Source: Micromonospora sp. NBC_01699 (lineage in GTDB: Bacteria > Actinomycetota > Actinomycetes > Mycobacteriales > Micromonosporaceae). From it: 64,000 bases of DNA. Made by a program: the position numbers and the translations under genes. The stretch covers positions 2,418,001-2,482,000 of the forward strand of contig NZ_CP109199.1 of assembly GCF_036250065.1 (NCBI RefSeq), read 5' to 3'. Position 1 is the first letter of the stretch. The number at the start of each line of letters is the position of its first letter. Below the pieces are notes generated by a model that was not told the DNA's origin, ran no database searches, and was given only the letters and a program-made list of their open reading frames with translations. Below are positions 51,083 through 59,402 of this stretch, piece after piece.

Positions 51083-53875
51083 GTGTCCCACGATGTCGCC
51101 CCTCCGGCGGAGGGCACGGTGCAATCGACCAGCGACGCCGACGGTGTCACCCAGGTGGCCGGGTCCGTCGGCGGGCCGGTCCCGACCGCGACCGCCGGTA
51201 CCAGTTCCGTCGCCCCCACCGGTGAGTCCGGTGACGTCGGGTCGGCCGATGGTGTGGCGGCCGGTGCGGCCGCCCGAAACGGTGATCCCGACTCCGGTGA
51301 CCCCAACCCGGCCGCGGTCGGCAGCGCGGGAGCCGGTCACGCCGACAACGGCAGCAATGGCGGCGGCGCCGCCAACGGAAGCGGTGGTAACGGCGGTGCG
51401 GTCGTAGCGGCGCCGGTCGGCCCGATCGCGGTGGTGGCCGGTGACGATCCCGCCGCCGTCGTTCCGATCGCGGTCGCCCCGTCGGTCGCCCCGGTCGACG
51501 TTCTCGCCCCGCCGGTCCCGCCCGTCCCCGCGGGTGGCGTCGTGGTGCCGATCGGCGTGGCCGGTCGACTCGTCACGACCGACGAACCCGGCGCGGCCAC
51601 GTCCAGCTTCGGTCTGGCCAGCGCGCCGACCGGGCGGCGGGTGCGGGCCCGGCTGGCCCGGTTCAACGCACCCTGGCAGACGCCGCAGGTGAGCGAGGTG
51701 CTCGAACCGCTGATCGCCACCCACCGGGCCGCCCACCCCAAGATGGACCCCCGGATGTTGCAGCGCGCCTTCGACATGGCCGCCCGCTGGCACTCGGGGC
51801 AGTACCGCAAGTCCGGTGACCCGTACATCACCCACCCGCTGGCGGTGGCCACCATCCTGGCCAACCTCGGCATGGACACCACCACGCTGGTCGCCGCGCT
51901 GCTGCACGACACCATCGAGGACACCAACTACGGCCTGGACCAGATGCGGATCGACTTCGGGGCCGAGGTCGCCCTGCTGGTCGACGGGGTCACCAAGCTG
52001 GACAAGGTCAAGCTGGGTGACGCGGCCAAGGCCGAGACGATCCGGAAGATGGTCGTCGCGATGGCCAAGGACCCCCGGGTCCTGGTGATCAAGCTGGCCG
52101 ACCGGCTGCACAACATGCGTACGCTGACCTTCCTGCCCCGCGCGAAGCAGGAGCAGAAGGCCAAGGAGACGCTGGAGATCCTGGCTCCGCTGGCCCACCG
52201 CCTGGGTATGAACACGATCAAGTGGGAGCTTGAGGATCTCGCCTTCGGCACCCTGTTCCCCAAGCGGTTCGAGGAGATCAACCGGCTGATCGGCGAGCAC
52301 CAGCCGCAGCGGGAGGCGCTGCTGCGCCAGGTGACGCAGAAGGTGCAGGTCGACCTCAAGGCCGCCAAGATCAAGGCGGAGACGACCGGGCGGCCCAAGC
52401 ACCTCTACTCGATCTACCAGAAGATGATCGTCCGGGGTCGGGACTTCAACGACATCTACGACCTGGTCGGGGTGCGGATCCTGGTCGAGACGGTGCGCGA
52501 CTGCTATGCGGCGCTCGGTGTGATCCACGCGAACTGGCAGCCCGTACCGGGCCGGTTCAAGGACTACATCGCGATGCCGAAGTTCAACATGTACCAGTCC
52601 CTGCACACCACCGTGATCGGGCCCAGCGGCAAGCCGGTGGAGATGCAGATCCGGACGTACGCGATGCACCGCACCGCCGAGTTCGGCATCGCCGCGCACT
52701 GGAAGTACAAGGAGCAGAAGGGCGCCACCGTCGTCGGCCCACCGGCCAACATCGACGAGATGACCTGGCTGCGGCAACTGCTGGACTGGCAGCGGGAGGC
52801 GAGCGACCCGAGCGAGTTCCTCGACGCGCTCCGCTTCGACCTGTCCAGCCAGGAGGTGTACGTCTTCACGCCCAAGGGCGACGTGATCCCGCTGCCGACC
52901 GGCTCGACCCCGGTCGACTTCGCGTACGCGGTGCACACCGAGGTCGGGCACAAGTGCATCGGCGCCCGGGTCAACGGCAAGCTGGTGCCGCTGGAGTCGA
53001 CGCTCTCCAACGGCGACGTGATCGAGATCTTCACCTCGAAGTCCGACACCGCCGGCCCCACCCAGGACTGGCTCGGTTTCGTCAAGAGCCCCCGGGCGCG
53101 GACGAAGATCCGGCAGTACTTCAACAAGGAGCGCCGCGAGGAGGCGATCGAGGCCGGCAAGGACGCGATCGTCAAGCAGATGCGCAAGCAGGGCATGCCG
53201 TTGCAGCGGATGCTCAGCTCCGACAACCTGATGGCGATCGCCCGGGACCTGCACCTGGCCGACGTCGCGTCGCTCTACGCGGCGGTCGGCGACAGCCAGG
53301 TCTCCGCCCAGTCGGTGGTCCAGCGGCTGATGGCCGGCTACGGCGGCGAGGAGGGCGCGGCGGAGGACATCGCCGAGACCGCCGTCGCCACCCGCCCGCC
53401 GCGCAGCCGTACCTCCAGCCACGACCCCGGAGTGGTGGTTCGTGGGGTCAGCGACGTCTGGATCAAGCTCGCCCGCTGCTGCACCCCGGTGCCGCCGGAC
53501 TCGGTGTTCGGCTTCGTCACCCGCTCCGGCGGGGTGAGCGTGCACCGCGACGACTGCGCCAACGCCGAGGATCTCCGGGTGCAGGGCGAGCGGATCGTGG
53601 AGGTGAGCTGGAAGCTCACCTCGGCGTCCACCTTCCTGGTGGCGATCCAGGTCGAGGCGCTGGACCGGCACAAGCTGCTCGCCGACGTGACCCGGGTGCT
53701 CTCCGAGGAGCGGGTGAACATCCTCTCCGCGACGGTCACCACCACCCGCGACCGGGTGGCGGTGAGCCGGTTCAGCTTCGAGATGGCCGACCCGAAGCAC
53801 CTGGGCCACCTGCTGGCGGCGGTCCGCAAGGTCGACGGCGTCTTCGACGCCTACCGGGTCACCTCCGGCGCCTGA
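51083..53875 (+). CDS. relA: Bifunctional (p)ppGpp synthetase/hydrolase (RelA/SpoT)
   Basis: A 930-residue alarmone enzyme. The hydrolase domain carries [20 protein letters not shown] and LLHDTIEDT (His-Asp pair, about residue 275). The synthetase domain has [13 protein letters not shown] and [12 protein letters not shown], a TGS domain begins near [14 protein letters not shown], and a C-terminal ACT domain ends the protein. The first 170 residues are an Ala/Gly/Val/Thr/Pro low-complexity extension absent from shorter homologues. The start is GTG 51083 behind GAGGAGG, with a tight 3-nt spacing; GTG 51071 is possible. A bidirectional terminator follows at 53944. Confidence 0.95.
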   Translation: MSHDVAPPAEGTVQSTSDADGVTQVAGSVGGPVPTATAGTSSVAPTGESGDVGSADGVAAGAAARNGDPDSGDPNPAAVGSAGAGHADNGSNGGGAANGSGGNGGAVVAAPVGPIAVVAGDDPAAVVPIAVAPSVAPVDVLAPPVPPVPAGGVVVPIGVAGRLVTTDEPGAATSSFGLASAPTGRRVRARLARFNAPWQTPQVSEVLEPLIATHRAAHPKMDPRMLQRAFDMAARWHSGQYRKSGDPYITHPLAVATILANLGMDTTTLVAALLHDTIEDTNYGLDQMRIDFGAEVALLVDGVTKLDKVKLGDAAKAETIRKMVVAMAKDPRVLVIKLADRLHNMRTLTFLPRAKQEQKAKETLEILAPLAHRLGMNTIKWELEDLAFGTLFPKRFEEINRLIGEHQPQREALLRQVTQKVQVDLKAAKIKAETTGRPKHLYSIYQKMIVRGRDFNDIYDLVGVRILVETVRDCYAALGVIHANWQPVPGRFKDYIAMPKFNMYQSLHTTVIGPSGKPVEMQIRTYAMHRTAEFGIAAHWKYKEQKGATVVGPPANIDEMTWLRQLLDWQREASDPSEFLDALRFDLSSQEVYVFTPKGDVIPLPTGSTPVDFAYAVHTEVGHKCIGARVNGKLVPLESTLSNGDVIEIFTSKSDTAGPTQDWLGFVKSPRARTKIRQYFNKERREEAIEAGKDAIVKQMRKQGMPLQRMLSSDNLMAIARDLHLADVASLYAAVGDSQVSAQSVVQRLMAGYGGEEGAAEDIAETAVATRPPRSRTSSHDPGVVVRGVSDVWIKLARCCTPVPPDSVFGFVTRSGGVSVHRDDCANAEDLRVQGERIVEVSWKLTSASTFLVAIQVEALDRHKLLADVTRVLSEERVNILSATVTTTRDRVAVSRFSFEMADPKHLGHLLAAVRKVDGVFDAYRVTSGA

Positions 53876-53943
53876 CCCGCTACCACCGGCTCCAGGCAAC
53901 CGGCTCCGGGCAACGGACGAACGAAGGCAACGGTAAGACGAAC

Positions 53944-53977
53944 GAAGGGGCGGCCCGCCGTAGCGGGCCGCCCCTTC
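53944..53977. terminator. Bidirectional terminator between relA and cyclophilin genes
   Basis: Perfect 15-bp arms (GAAGGGGCGGCCCGC and complement) with a 4-nt loop, between convergent stops at 53875 and 54006. Confidence 0.9.
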
Positions 53978-54005
53978 TCGTGCCGGTGGCGCTGGTGGCG
54001 GAACC

Positions 54006-54845
54006 TCAGCCGGCCACGGCGCTCATCGTCAGTGCCTTGATCAGAACTTCCTTCTTCGGGTGGCCGCCGCCGGCCTGCTGGGCGAAGGCGCCGTCGTCGC
54101 CGGCCGCGCCGACCTCCTTGACCAGGTCCATCCCGCCGGTGACCGTGCCGAGCACGGTGTACGTGGCGTCGAGCTGCGAGTCACCGTAGACGATGAAGAA
54201 CTGGCTGCCGCTGGAGCCGGGCTGGCCGGAGTTGGCCATCGCGATGACCCCCGCCGGGTACGGCGGACGCTGCTCGGTCGGCAGGTTCTCCTCGGCCATC
54301 CGGTAGCTCGGGCCGCCGGTGCCGTCGCTGTCCCGCCAGCCGGCGCCGGCGGCGCTCGGGTCGCCGCACTGGAGCACCTGAAGGCCCTCGGTGACCAGCC
54401 GGTGGCACTTGGTGTTGTCGAAGAACTTCTTCTCCGCCAGGTGGGTGAAGCTGGCCGCGGTGCACGGCACCTTGGACAGGTCGAGCTTGGCGGTGATCGG
54501 CCCGAGCCCGGTGTCGATGGTCATCGTCTGCGAGCCGACGTTCGGCGCCGAGGTCGGCGGCAGCCCGACGTCCTTGGTCGTCGGCGTCCGCTGCTCGGCC
54601 GGGATGTCGGTCCAGGTGCACTGGGTCGAGCCGGCTCCGACCGGGGCCGCGTCGGTGGCCTTGTCGTCGTCGCCGAGGCTGGCGACCAGCCACACGGTGC
54701 CGGCGACGACCAGTAGCAGACCCACCCCGGCGGCGACGATCGTTTGCAGCTGGCGGCGCTTGCGGGCAGCGGTGGCCCGCTGGGCCATCTCCCGTTCGAG
54801 CCGTGCCCGCGCCGCGGCGCGCTGCCGCTCTCTCGTGGACGTCAC
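54006..54845 (-). CDS. Membrane-anchored cyclophilin-type peptidyl-prolyl isomerase
   Basis: A 279-residue type II membrane protein with a basic coiled N-terminus (REMAQRATAARKRRQLQ), a membrane helix (TIVAAGVGLLLVVAGTVWLVA) and an extracytoplasmic cyclophilin domain (residues 100-270). The catalytic Arg is retained in FDNTKCHRLV, and GSSGSQFFIVYGD is the core strand. Four cysteines (QCTW, PCTA, KCHR, QCGDP) could form disulfides outside the cell. The start is GTG 54845 after AGGAGG. It is a tandem paralogue of the gene at 54910 and convergent with relA, as in many actinobacteria. Confidence 0.92.
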   Translation of the reverse strand: MTSTRERQRAAARARLEREMAQRATAARKRRQLQTIVAAGVGLLLVVAGTVWLVASLGDDDKATDAAPVGAGSTQCTWTDIPAEQRTPTTKDVGLPPTSAPNVGSQTMTIDTGLGPITAKLDLSKVPCTAASFTHLAEKKFFDNTKCHRLVTEGLQVLQCGDPSAAGAGWRDSDGTGGPSYRMAEENLPTEQRPPYPAGVIAMANSGQPGSSGSQFFIVYGDSQLDATYTVLGTVTGGMDLVKEVGAAGDDGAFAQQAGGGHPKKEVLIKALTMSAVAG

Positions 54846-54909
54846 GGTGACTCCTCCTGGACTATCAACGCTGCGGTGCTGCGTCCGCGGCTGCTGTCTG
54901 GGCTCTGCT

Positions 54910-55809
54910 TCAGGACTGCCCGGCCGCCGTCGGGGTGGCGGTCGGCGTCGTTGTCGCCGGCGGGGCGGCGGGCGGTGCGTCGGTGGCGGGCTCGCCGACG
55001 GTCAGGCTCTGGATCACCACGTCGGTCTTCGGCTTGACCTTCTCGCCACTGCCATTGTCCACCAGTTCGGTGGTGCCGATCTTCTGGATCACGTCGAGTC
55101 CGGCGCTGACCTTCCCGACGATCGGGTAGGTCGGCGCGGTCGGGTTGAAGTCCTTGAGGAAGATCAGGAACTGGCTGCCGTTGGCGCCGGGCGCGCTGCC
55201 GATCAGGGCGACGGTGCCGGCCGGGTAGAGCGGCGGCTGGCCCGCTGCCGGGCTGGCCGACGGGGTCGGTTCCGGTGCCGGTGCCGACGGCACGTTCTCA
55301 CTGGTGAAGGTGTAGGTGGGGCCGCCCGTACCGGTGCCGCTCGGGTCGCCGCAGCGCAGCGCGCCGTCGGCGGTGATCTCGTGGCAGGTGGTGTTGTCGT
55401 AGAACGACCGGCCGGCCAGGTGGGCGAAGCTCGCCCCGGCGCAGGGCGCGTTGGCCAGGTCGAGATCGACCGTGACCGGGCTGCCCTGGTTGGTGGTGAT
55501 GGTCATCGGGCGGGTGCCGGTGGTGGGCAGCCCGGTGGTCGACGGCATACCGACGTCCTTGAGGCTGCTGTTCGACGCCGCGTCCTGCGGGGTCCAGGCG
55601 CAGATCTCCGGCGCCGCGGCCGGGCTCGGCTCACGGTCGAACCCGCCGAGTGCCCAGACCGACCCGAGTACGATCAGCGCCAGCGCCAGCGCGGCGCCGA
55701 CCCCGGCCTGGATCTGTCGCCGACGCCGGGCGGAGGCGGCTCGCCGAGCCATCTGCCGGTCGAGCTTGGCACGCGCCAACTTGCGCTGCCGGTCCCTGCT
55801 GGAAGCCAC
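54910..55809 (-). CDS. Second membrane-anchored cyclophilin-like protein, active site altered
   Basis: A 299-residue paralogue with the same plan: basic N-terminus, membrane helix (GVGAALALALIVLGSVWAL), cyclophilin domain, and a Pro/Thr/Ala-rich C-terminal tail. The catalytic Arg is replaced by Glu (TTCHEIT against KCHRLV in the neighbour), and the conserved Gln before the GDP turn is Arg (LRCGDPS). The four-cysteine pattern is kept. This argues for a binding or chaperone role with little isomerase activity. A Pro/Ala insert lies near SAPAPEPTPSASP. The start is GTG 55809. Confidence 0.88.
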   Translation of the reverse strand: MASSRDRQRKLARAKLDRQMARRAASARRRRQIQAGVGAALALALIVLGSVWALGGFDREPSPAAAPEICAWTPQDAASNSSLKDVGMPSTTGLPTTGTRPMTITTNQGSPVTVDLDLANAPCAGASFAHLAGRSFYDNTTCHEITADGALRCGDPSGTGTGGPTYTFTSENVPSAPAPEPTPSASPAAGQPPLYPAGTVALIGSAPGANGSQFLIFLKDFNPTAPTYPIVGKVSAGLDVIQKIGTTELVDNGSGEKVKPKTDVVIQSLTVGEPATDAPPAAPPATTTPTATPTAAGQS

Positions 55810-56182
55810 CCGCGCTCCTTTTCCCTCTACCCTGGTCGTGGCGGACGGCCACGTTCTCGCCGTCGGGCGTCAAGTGCGCCACGCCACACGCCCGCCAGAG
55901 TGTACGGCTATCGGCTGAGAATGTGGTGTACGAGGTGGCCGCTACGTAAATCTGTGCCTGCGGACCGTCCACCGACGCGGTTCCAGACCGTTCTATCGGA
56001 TATATCCCCCACGCCGATCGACTCGACCGCCAGCCGCGTGCGTCGTACGTCGCCGGTGTCCGTTCCGGCGACAGCCGAGAACGTCGCCCACGGACCCGCC
56101 GGCGGTGTGTGCGGCGCGGCACCCGAACCGCCCGGCGGATAGGCTGCGGGAGACGCCAACGTCGACGGGAAGGGGAGCGGAC
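55810..56182. other. Divergent intergenic region
   Basis: It separates the cyclophilin genes (leftward) from the MBL hydrolase (rightward). Promoters must lie here, but I see no clear operator, repeat or small gene. Confidence 0.6.
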
Positions 56183-56902
56183 GTGTTCGTCGCCGGGTTT
56201 CCCGCGGACGCCTTCGGCACCAACTGCTACGTGGTCGCGACCGCGCCGGGAGAGCAGTGTGTTGTGGTCGACCCGGGAATCGGAGTGATCGACCGCCTCG
56301 ACGCGCTCCTGCACGAGCACCGGTTGCAGCCGGCCGCCGTCCTGCTGACCCACGGCCATCTCGACCACACCTTCTCCGTCGCACCGGTCTGCGGCGCCCG
56401 TGGGATCACCGCTTACGTGCACCCGGCCGACCGGGAACTGCTGGCCGACCCGAGCAAGGGGCTCTCCGCCGACCTGAACCAGCTCTTCGGCGGCCGGCTG
56501 CCGTACGCCGAGCCGGAGGACGTCGCCGAGCTGACCGACGGCGCGAGCATGAGCCTCGCCGGGTTGGAGATCACCGTCGACCACGCACCGGGCCATACCG
56601 GCGGGTCGGTGCTGTTCCGGTTGCCGGGGGCCGGCTCACTGTGGGAGGCGGACCAGCTCTGCCTCTCCGGGGACGTCCTGTTCGCCGGTTCGATCGGTCG
56701 TACCGACCTGCCGGGAGGCAGCATGCCAGCCATGCTGACCAGCCTGCGGGACAAGATCCTCCCGCTCGCCGACGACACCGTCGTCCTGCCCGGCCACGGA
56801 CCCGAGACCACCATCGGCCGCGAGCGCGCGAGCAACCCGTACCTGCGTCAGGTCGCCTCGGCCGACCAAGCGCGACCGGCCGGTTCCCAGCGGGGCTGGT
56901 AG
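56183..56902 (+). CDS. MBL-fold metallo-hydrolase (glyoxalase II-like)
   Basis: A 239-residue metallo-beta-lactamase-fold enzyme. The zinc motif THGHLDH (about residue 59), further ligands in APGHTGG, LSGDVLF and the final PGHGPETTIG are complete. The family includes hydroxyacylglutathione hydrolases and similar thioesterases; actinomycetes lack glutathione, so another thiol ester is likely. The start is GTG 56183 after AGGGGAG. It lies between relA/cyclophilin and hisS as in mycobacteria. Confidence 0.9.
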   Translation: MFVAGFPADAFGTNCYVVATAPGEQCVVVDPGIGVIDRLDALLHEHRLQPAAVLLTHGHLDHTFSVAPVCGARGITAYVHPADRELLADPSKGLSADLNQLFGGRLPYAEPEDVAELTDGASMSLAGLEITVDHAPGHTGGSVLFRLPGAGSLWEADQLCLSGDVLFAGSIGRTDLPGGSMPAMLTSLRDKILPLADDTVVLPGHGPETTIGRERASNPYLRQVASADQARPAGSQRGW

Positions 56903-56967
56903 TAGGTCCGCGCCTCGCGTCACCCAGATCCCGCCCGCGCGCGTCGCGCGGGAGTTCAAGGAGCATC

Positions 56968-58296
56968 ATGAGCAAGCCCACGCCCATCTCCGGCTTTCCC
57001 GAGTGGGCCCCGCCGCAGCGGATGATCGAGCAGTACGTGATCGACCGCATCCGCAACACCTTCGAGCTGTACGGCTTCGCGCCGCTGGAGACCCGGTCGG
57101 TCGAGCCGCTGGACCAGTTGCTGCGCAAGGGGGAGACCTCCAAGGAGGTCTACCTGCTGCGCCGGTTGCAGGAGGATCCGGGCGGGTCGGGCGGCGACGA
57201 CGCACTCGGCCTGCACTTCGACCTGACCGTGCCGTTCGCCCGCTACGTGTTGGAGAACGCCGGCAAGTTGCAGTTCCCGTTCCGCCGCTACCAGATCCAG
57301 AAGGTGTGGCGGGGCGAGCGCCCGCAGGAGGGGCGCTACCGCGAGTTCGTCCAGGCCGACATCGACATCGTCGACCGGGACACCCTGCCGGCGCACTACG
57401 AGGCCGAACTCCCCCTGGTCATCGGCGACGCGCTCGGCGGCCTGCCGATCCCGCCGTTCGTGATCCAGGTGAACAACCGGAAGGTCAGCGAGGGCTTCTA
57501 CCTGGGGGTCGGTTTGACCGACCCGGCCGCCGCGCTGCGTGCGGTGGACAAGCTCGACAAGATCGGGCCGGACCGGGTGGCCGCGCTGCTGACCGAGACC
57601 GCCGGGGCGACCGAGGCGCAGGCCAAGGCGTGTCTCGCCCTGGCCGAGATCAGCGGACCGGACGCCTCGTTCGCGGACGCGGTCCGGGCCCTCGGGGTGG
57701 AGCACCCGCTGCTCGAAGAGGGCCTGGTCGAGTTGGTCGCGGTGGTGGAGACGGCGGCGGCGCACTCGCCCGGTCTCTGCGTCGCCGACCTGCGCATCGC
57801 GCGTGGCCTGGACTACTACACCGGTACGGTCTACGAGACGCAGTTGCGCGGCTACGAGCGGTTCGGCTCGATCTGCTCCGGTGGCCGGTACGACAACCTG
57901 GCCACCGCCGGCTCCACCACGTTCCCCGGTGTGGGCATCTCGATCGGTCTGACCCGGCTGCTCGGCCTGCTCTTCGGTGCGGGTGAGCTGACCGTGTCCC
58001 GGTCGGTGCCGACCTGTGTGCTGGTGGCGCTGTCGGCGGAGGAGGACCGGCCGTCCAGTGACCGGATCGCGGCGGCGCTGCGTCGGCGCGGTATCGCCAC
58101 CGAGGTCTCCCCGTCGGCGGCGAAGTACGGCAAGCAGATCCGGTACGCCGAGCGGCGCGGGATCCCGTACGTGTGGTTCCCGGGTGCCGACGGGGCGGTG
58201 GACGAGGTGAAGGACATCCGTTCCGGCGAGCAGGCGGCGGCCGCCGCGGCCGACTGGACCCCGCCGGTGGAGGACCTGCGTCCCCTGGTGAGCTGA
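56968..58296 (+). CDS. hisS: Histidine--tRNA ligase
   Basis: A 442-residue class II synthetase. Motif 2 is FRRYQIQKVWRGERPQEGRY, the histidine-binding loop is ARGLDYYTGTVYE, and motif 3 is FPGVGISIGLTRLLGLL. A C-terminal anticodon-binding domain (residues 345-425) follows. The N-terminal form (MSKPTPISGFPEWAPPQR) belongs to the type common in actinobacteria. The start is ATG 56968 with AAGGAG upstream. Confidence 0.96.
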   Translation: MSKPTPISGFPEWAPPQRMIEQYVIDRIRNTFELYGFAPLETRSVEPLDQLLRKGETSKEVYLLRRLQEDPGGSGGDDALGLHFDLTVPFARYVLENAGKLQFPFRRYQIQKVWRGERPQEGRYREFVQADIDIVDRDTLPAHYEAELPLVIGDALGGLPIPPFVIQVNNRKVSEGFYLGVGLTDPAAALRAVDKLDKIGPDRVAALLTETAGATEAQAKACLALAEISGPDASFADAVRALGVEHPLLEEGLVELVAVVETAAAHSPGLCVADLRIARGLDYYTGTVYETQLRGYERFGSICSGGRYDNLATAGSTTFPGVGISIGLTRLLGLLFGAGELTVSRSVPTCVLVALSAEEDRPSSDRIAAALRRRGIATEVSPSAAKYGKQIRYAERRGIPYVWFPGADGAVDEVKDIRSGEQAAAAAADWTPPVEDLRPLVS

Positions 58297-58349
58297 GTCG
58301 GCGGTGGGTTCGCACCGGCTGAGCGGGCGGACTGGCGCTGCGGTCCGGC

Positions 58350-58383
58350 TTGACCTACGGTAGCGTAACTTACGCTACCGTAG
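58350..58383 (+). promoter_or_regulatory. 29-bp operator overlapping the desaturase promoter
   Basis: CTACGGTAGCGTAA (58355-58368), a single C, then TTACGCTACCGTAG (58370-58383) is a perfect 14+1+14 palindrome. TTGACC (58350-58355) is a good -35 at its edge and TACGCT (58371-58376) a possible -10, so a bound protein would cover the whole promoter. Its length suits a TetR-family fatty-acid regulator bound as two dimers. No such gene is nearby. Confidence 0.85.
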
Positions 58384-58392
58384 GGAGAGCCC

Positions 58393-59337
58393 GTGACTGC
58401 CGCCATCACCCGTACGCTCAGCCAGACCGCGTTGCTGACCGAGCTGGAATCCGTCGTCGCCCAGAACCTCGACCGGCACCTCGCGGTGGCCAAGGAGTGG
58501 TTCCCGCACGAGTACGTGCCGTGGAGCGACGGGCGTACCTTCGACGGCCTGCTGGGCGGTGAGGCGTGGTCCCCGGAGGACTTCAAGCTGCCCGAGGTGG
58601 CCCGGACCGCGCTGGTGGTCAACCTGCTCACCGAGGACAACCTGCCGTCGTACCACCACGAGATCGCGAAGCTGTTCGGGCGCGACGGCGCCTGGGGGAC
58701 CTGGGTGCACCGGTGGACGGCCGAGGAGGGCCGGCACGGCGTGGCGATCCGCGACTACCTGACCGTCACCAGGGCGGTCGACCCGGTGGCGCTGGAGCGG
58801 GCCAGGATGGTGCACATGTCCGCCGGGTTCAGCAACGACCACCCGGACGAGGTGCTGCACTCGCTGGCGTACGTGTCGTTCCAGGAACTCGCCACCCGGA
58901 TCTCGCACCGCAACACCGGCCGGGTCACCGGCGACCCGCTCTGCGAGCAGCTGCTCGCCCGGGTGGCGGCCGACGAGAACCTGCACATGATCTTCTACCG
59001 CAACCTGCTCGCCGCCGCCTTCGAGCTGGCCCCGAGCCAGGCGATGCGGGCGGTGGCCGACGTGTCCGCCAACTTCCAGATGCCCGGCAACGGCATCGAC
59101 GGCTTCGCCCGCAAGTCGGTGGCGATCGCCCTGGCCGGCATCTACGACCTGCGCCAGCACCGGGACGACGTGCTGGTTCCGGTGCTGCGCCAGTGGGACG
59201 TCTGGAACGTCACCGGGCTGGACGCCGACGGTGAGGCGGCCCGCGAGGAGCTCGGCGTGCAACTCGACGAGTTGGACAAGGCGGCGTCCCGGTTCGAGGA
59301 GAAGCGCGACGCCCGAGCCGCCCGCCTCGCCCGCTGA
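58393..59337 (+). CDS. Acyl-[acyl-carrier-protein] desaturase (ferritin-like)
   Basis: A 314-residue soluble di-iron desaturase that makes an unsaturated acyl chain. Iron ligands are visible in TEDNLPSYHHEIA, TAEEGRHGVAIRDY and AADENLHMIFY (two ExxH motifs). Actinobacterial DesA proteins of this type serve membrane and mycolic-type lipid synthesis. The start is GTG 58393, 10 bp after the operator and with GGGAGAG as ribosome site, so the leader is very short. The operator makes this gene the clear target of a lipid-responsive repressor. Confidence 0.92.
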   Translation: MTAAITRTLSQTALLTELESVVAQNLDRHLAVAKEWFPHEYVPWSDGRTFDGLLGGEAWSPEDFKLPEVARTALVVNLLTEDNLPSYHHEIAKLFGRDGAWGTWVHRWTAEEGRHGVAIRDYLTVTRAVDPVALERARMVHMSAGFSNDHPDEVLHSLAYVSFQELATRISHRNTGRVTGDPLCEQLLARVAADENLHMIFYRNLLAAAFELAPSQAMRAVADVSANFQMPGNGIDGFARKSVAIALAGIYDLRQHRDDVLVPVLRQWDVWNVTGLDADGEAAREELGVQLDELDKAASRFEEKRDARAARLAR

Positions 59338-59362
59338 CCGTACCCGCCCGCTGACCGAGCAA

Positions 59363-59391
59363 GGGCCCCTCTCCGGAGCGGAAAGGGGCCC
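59363..59391. terminator. Short bidirectional terminator
   Basis: GGGCCCCT (59363-59370) and AGGGGCCC (59384-59391) form an 8-bp stem between the convergent desaturase and permease genes. Confidence 0.7.
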
Positions 59392-59402
59392 GTACGTCGC
59401 CG

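Noticed and set aside
51044-53899. 951-codon open frame on the - strand
   Set aside because: It is the exact antisense of relA, whose protein has clear domains; the antisense product is His/Asp/Gly-rich with none.
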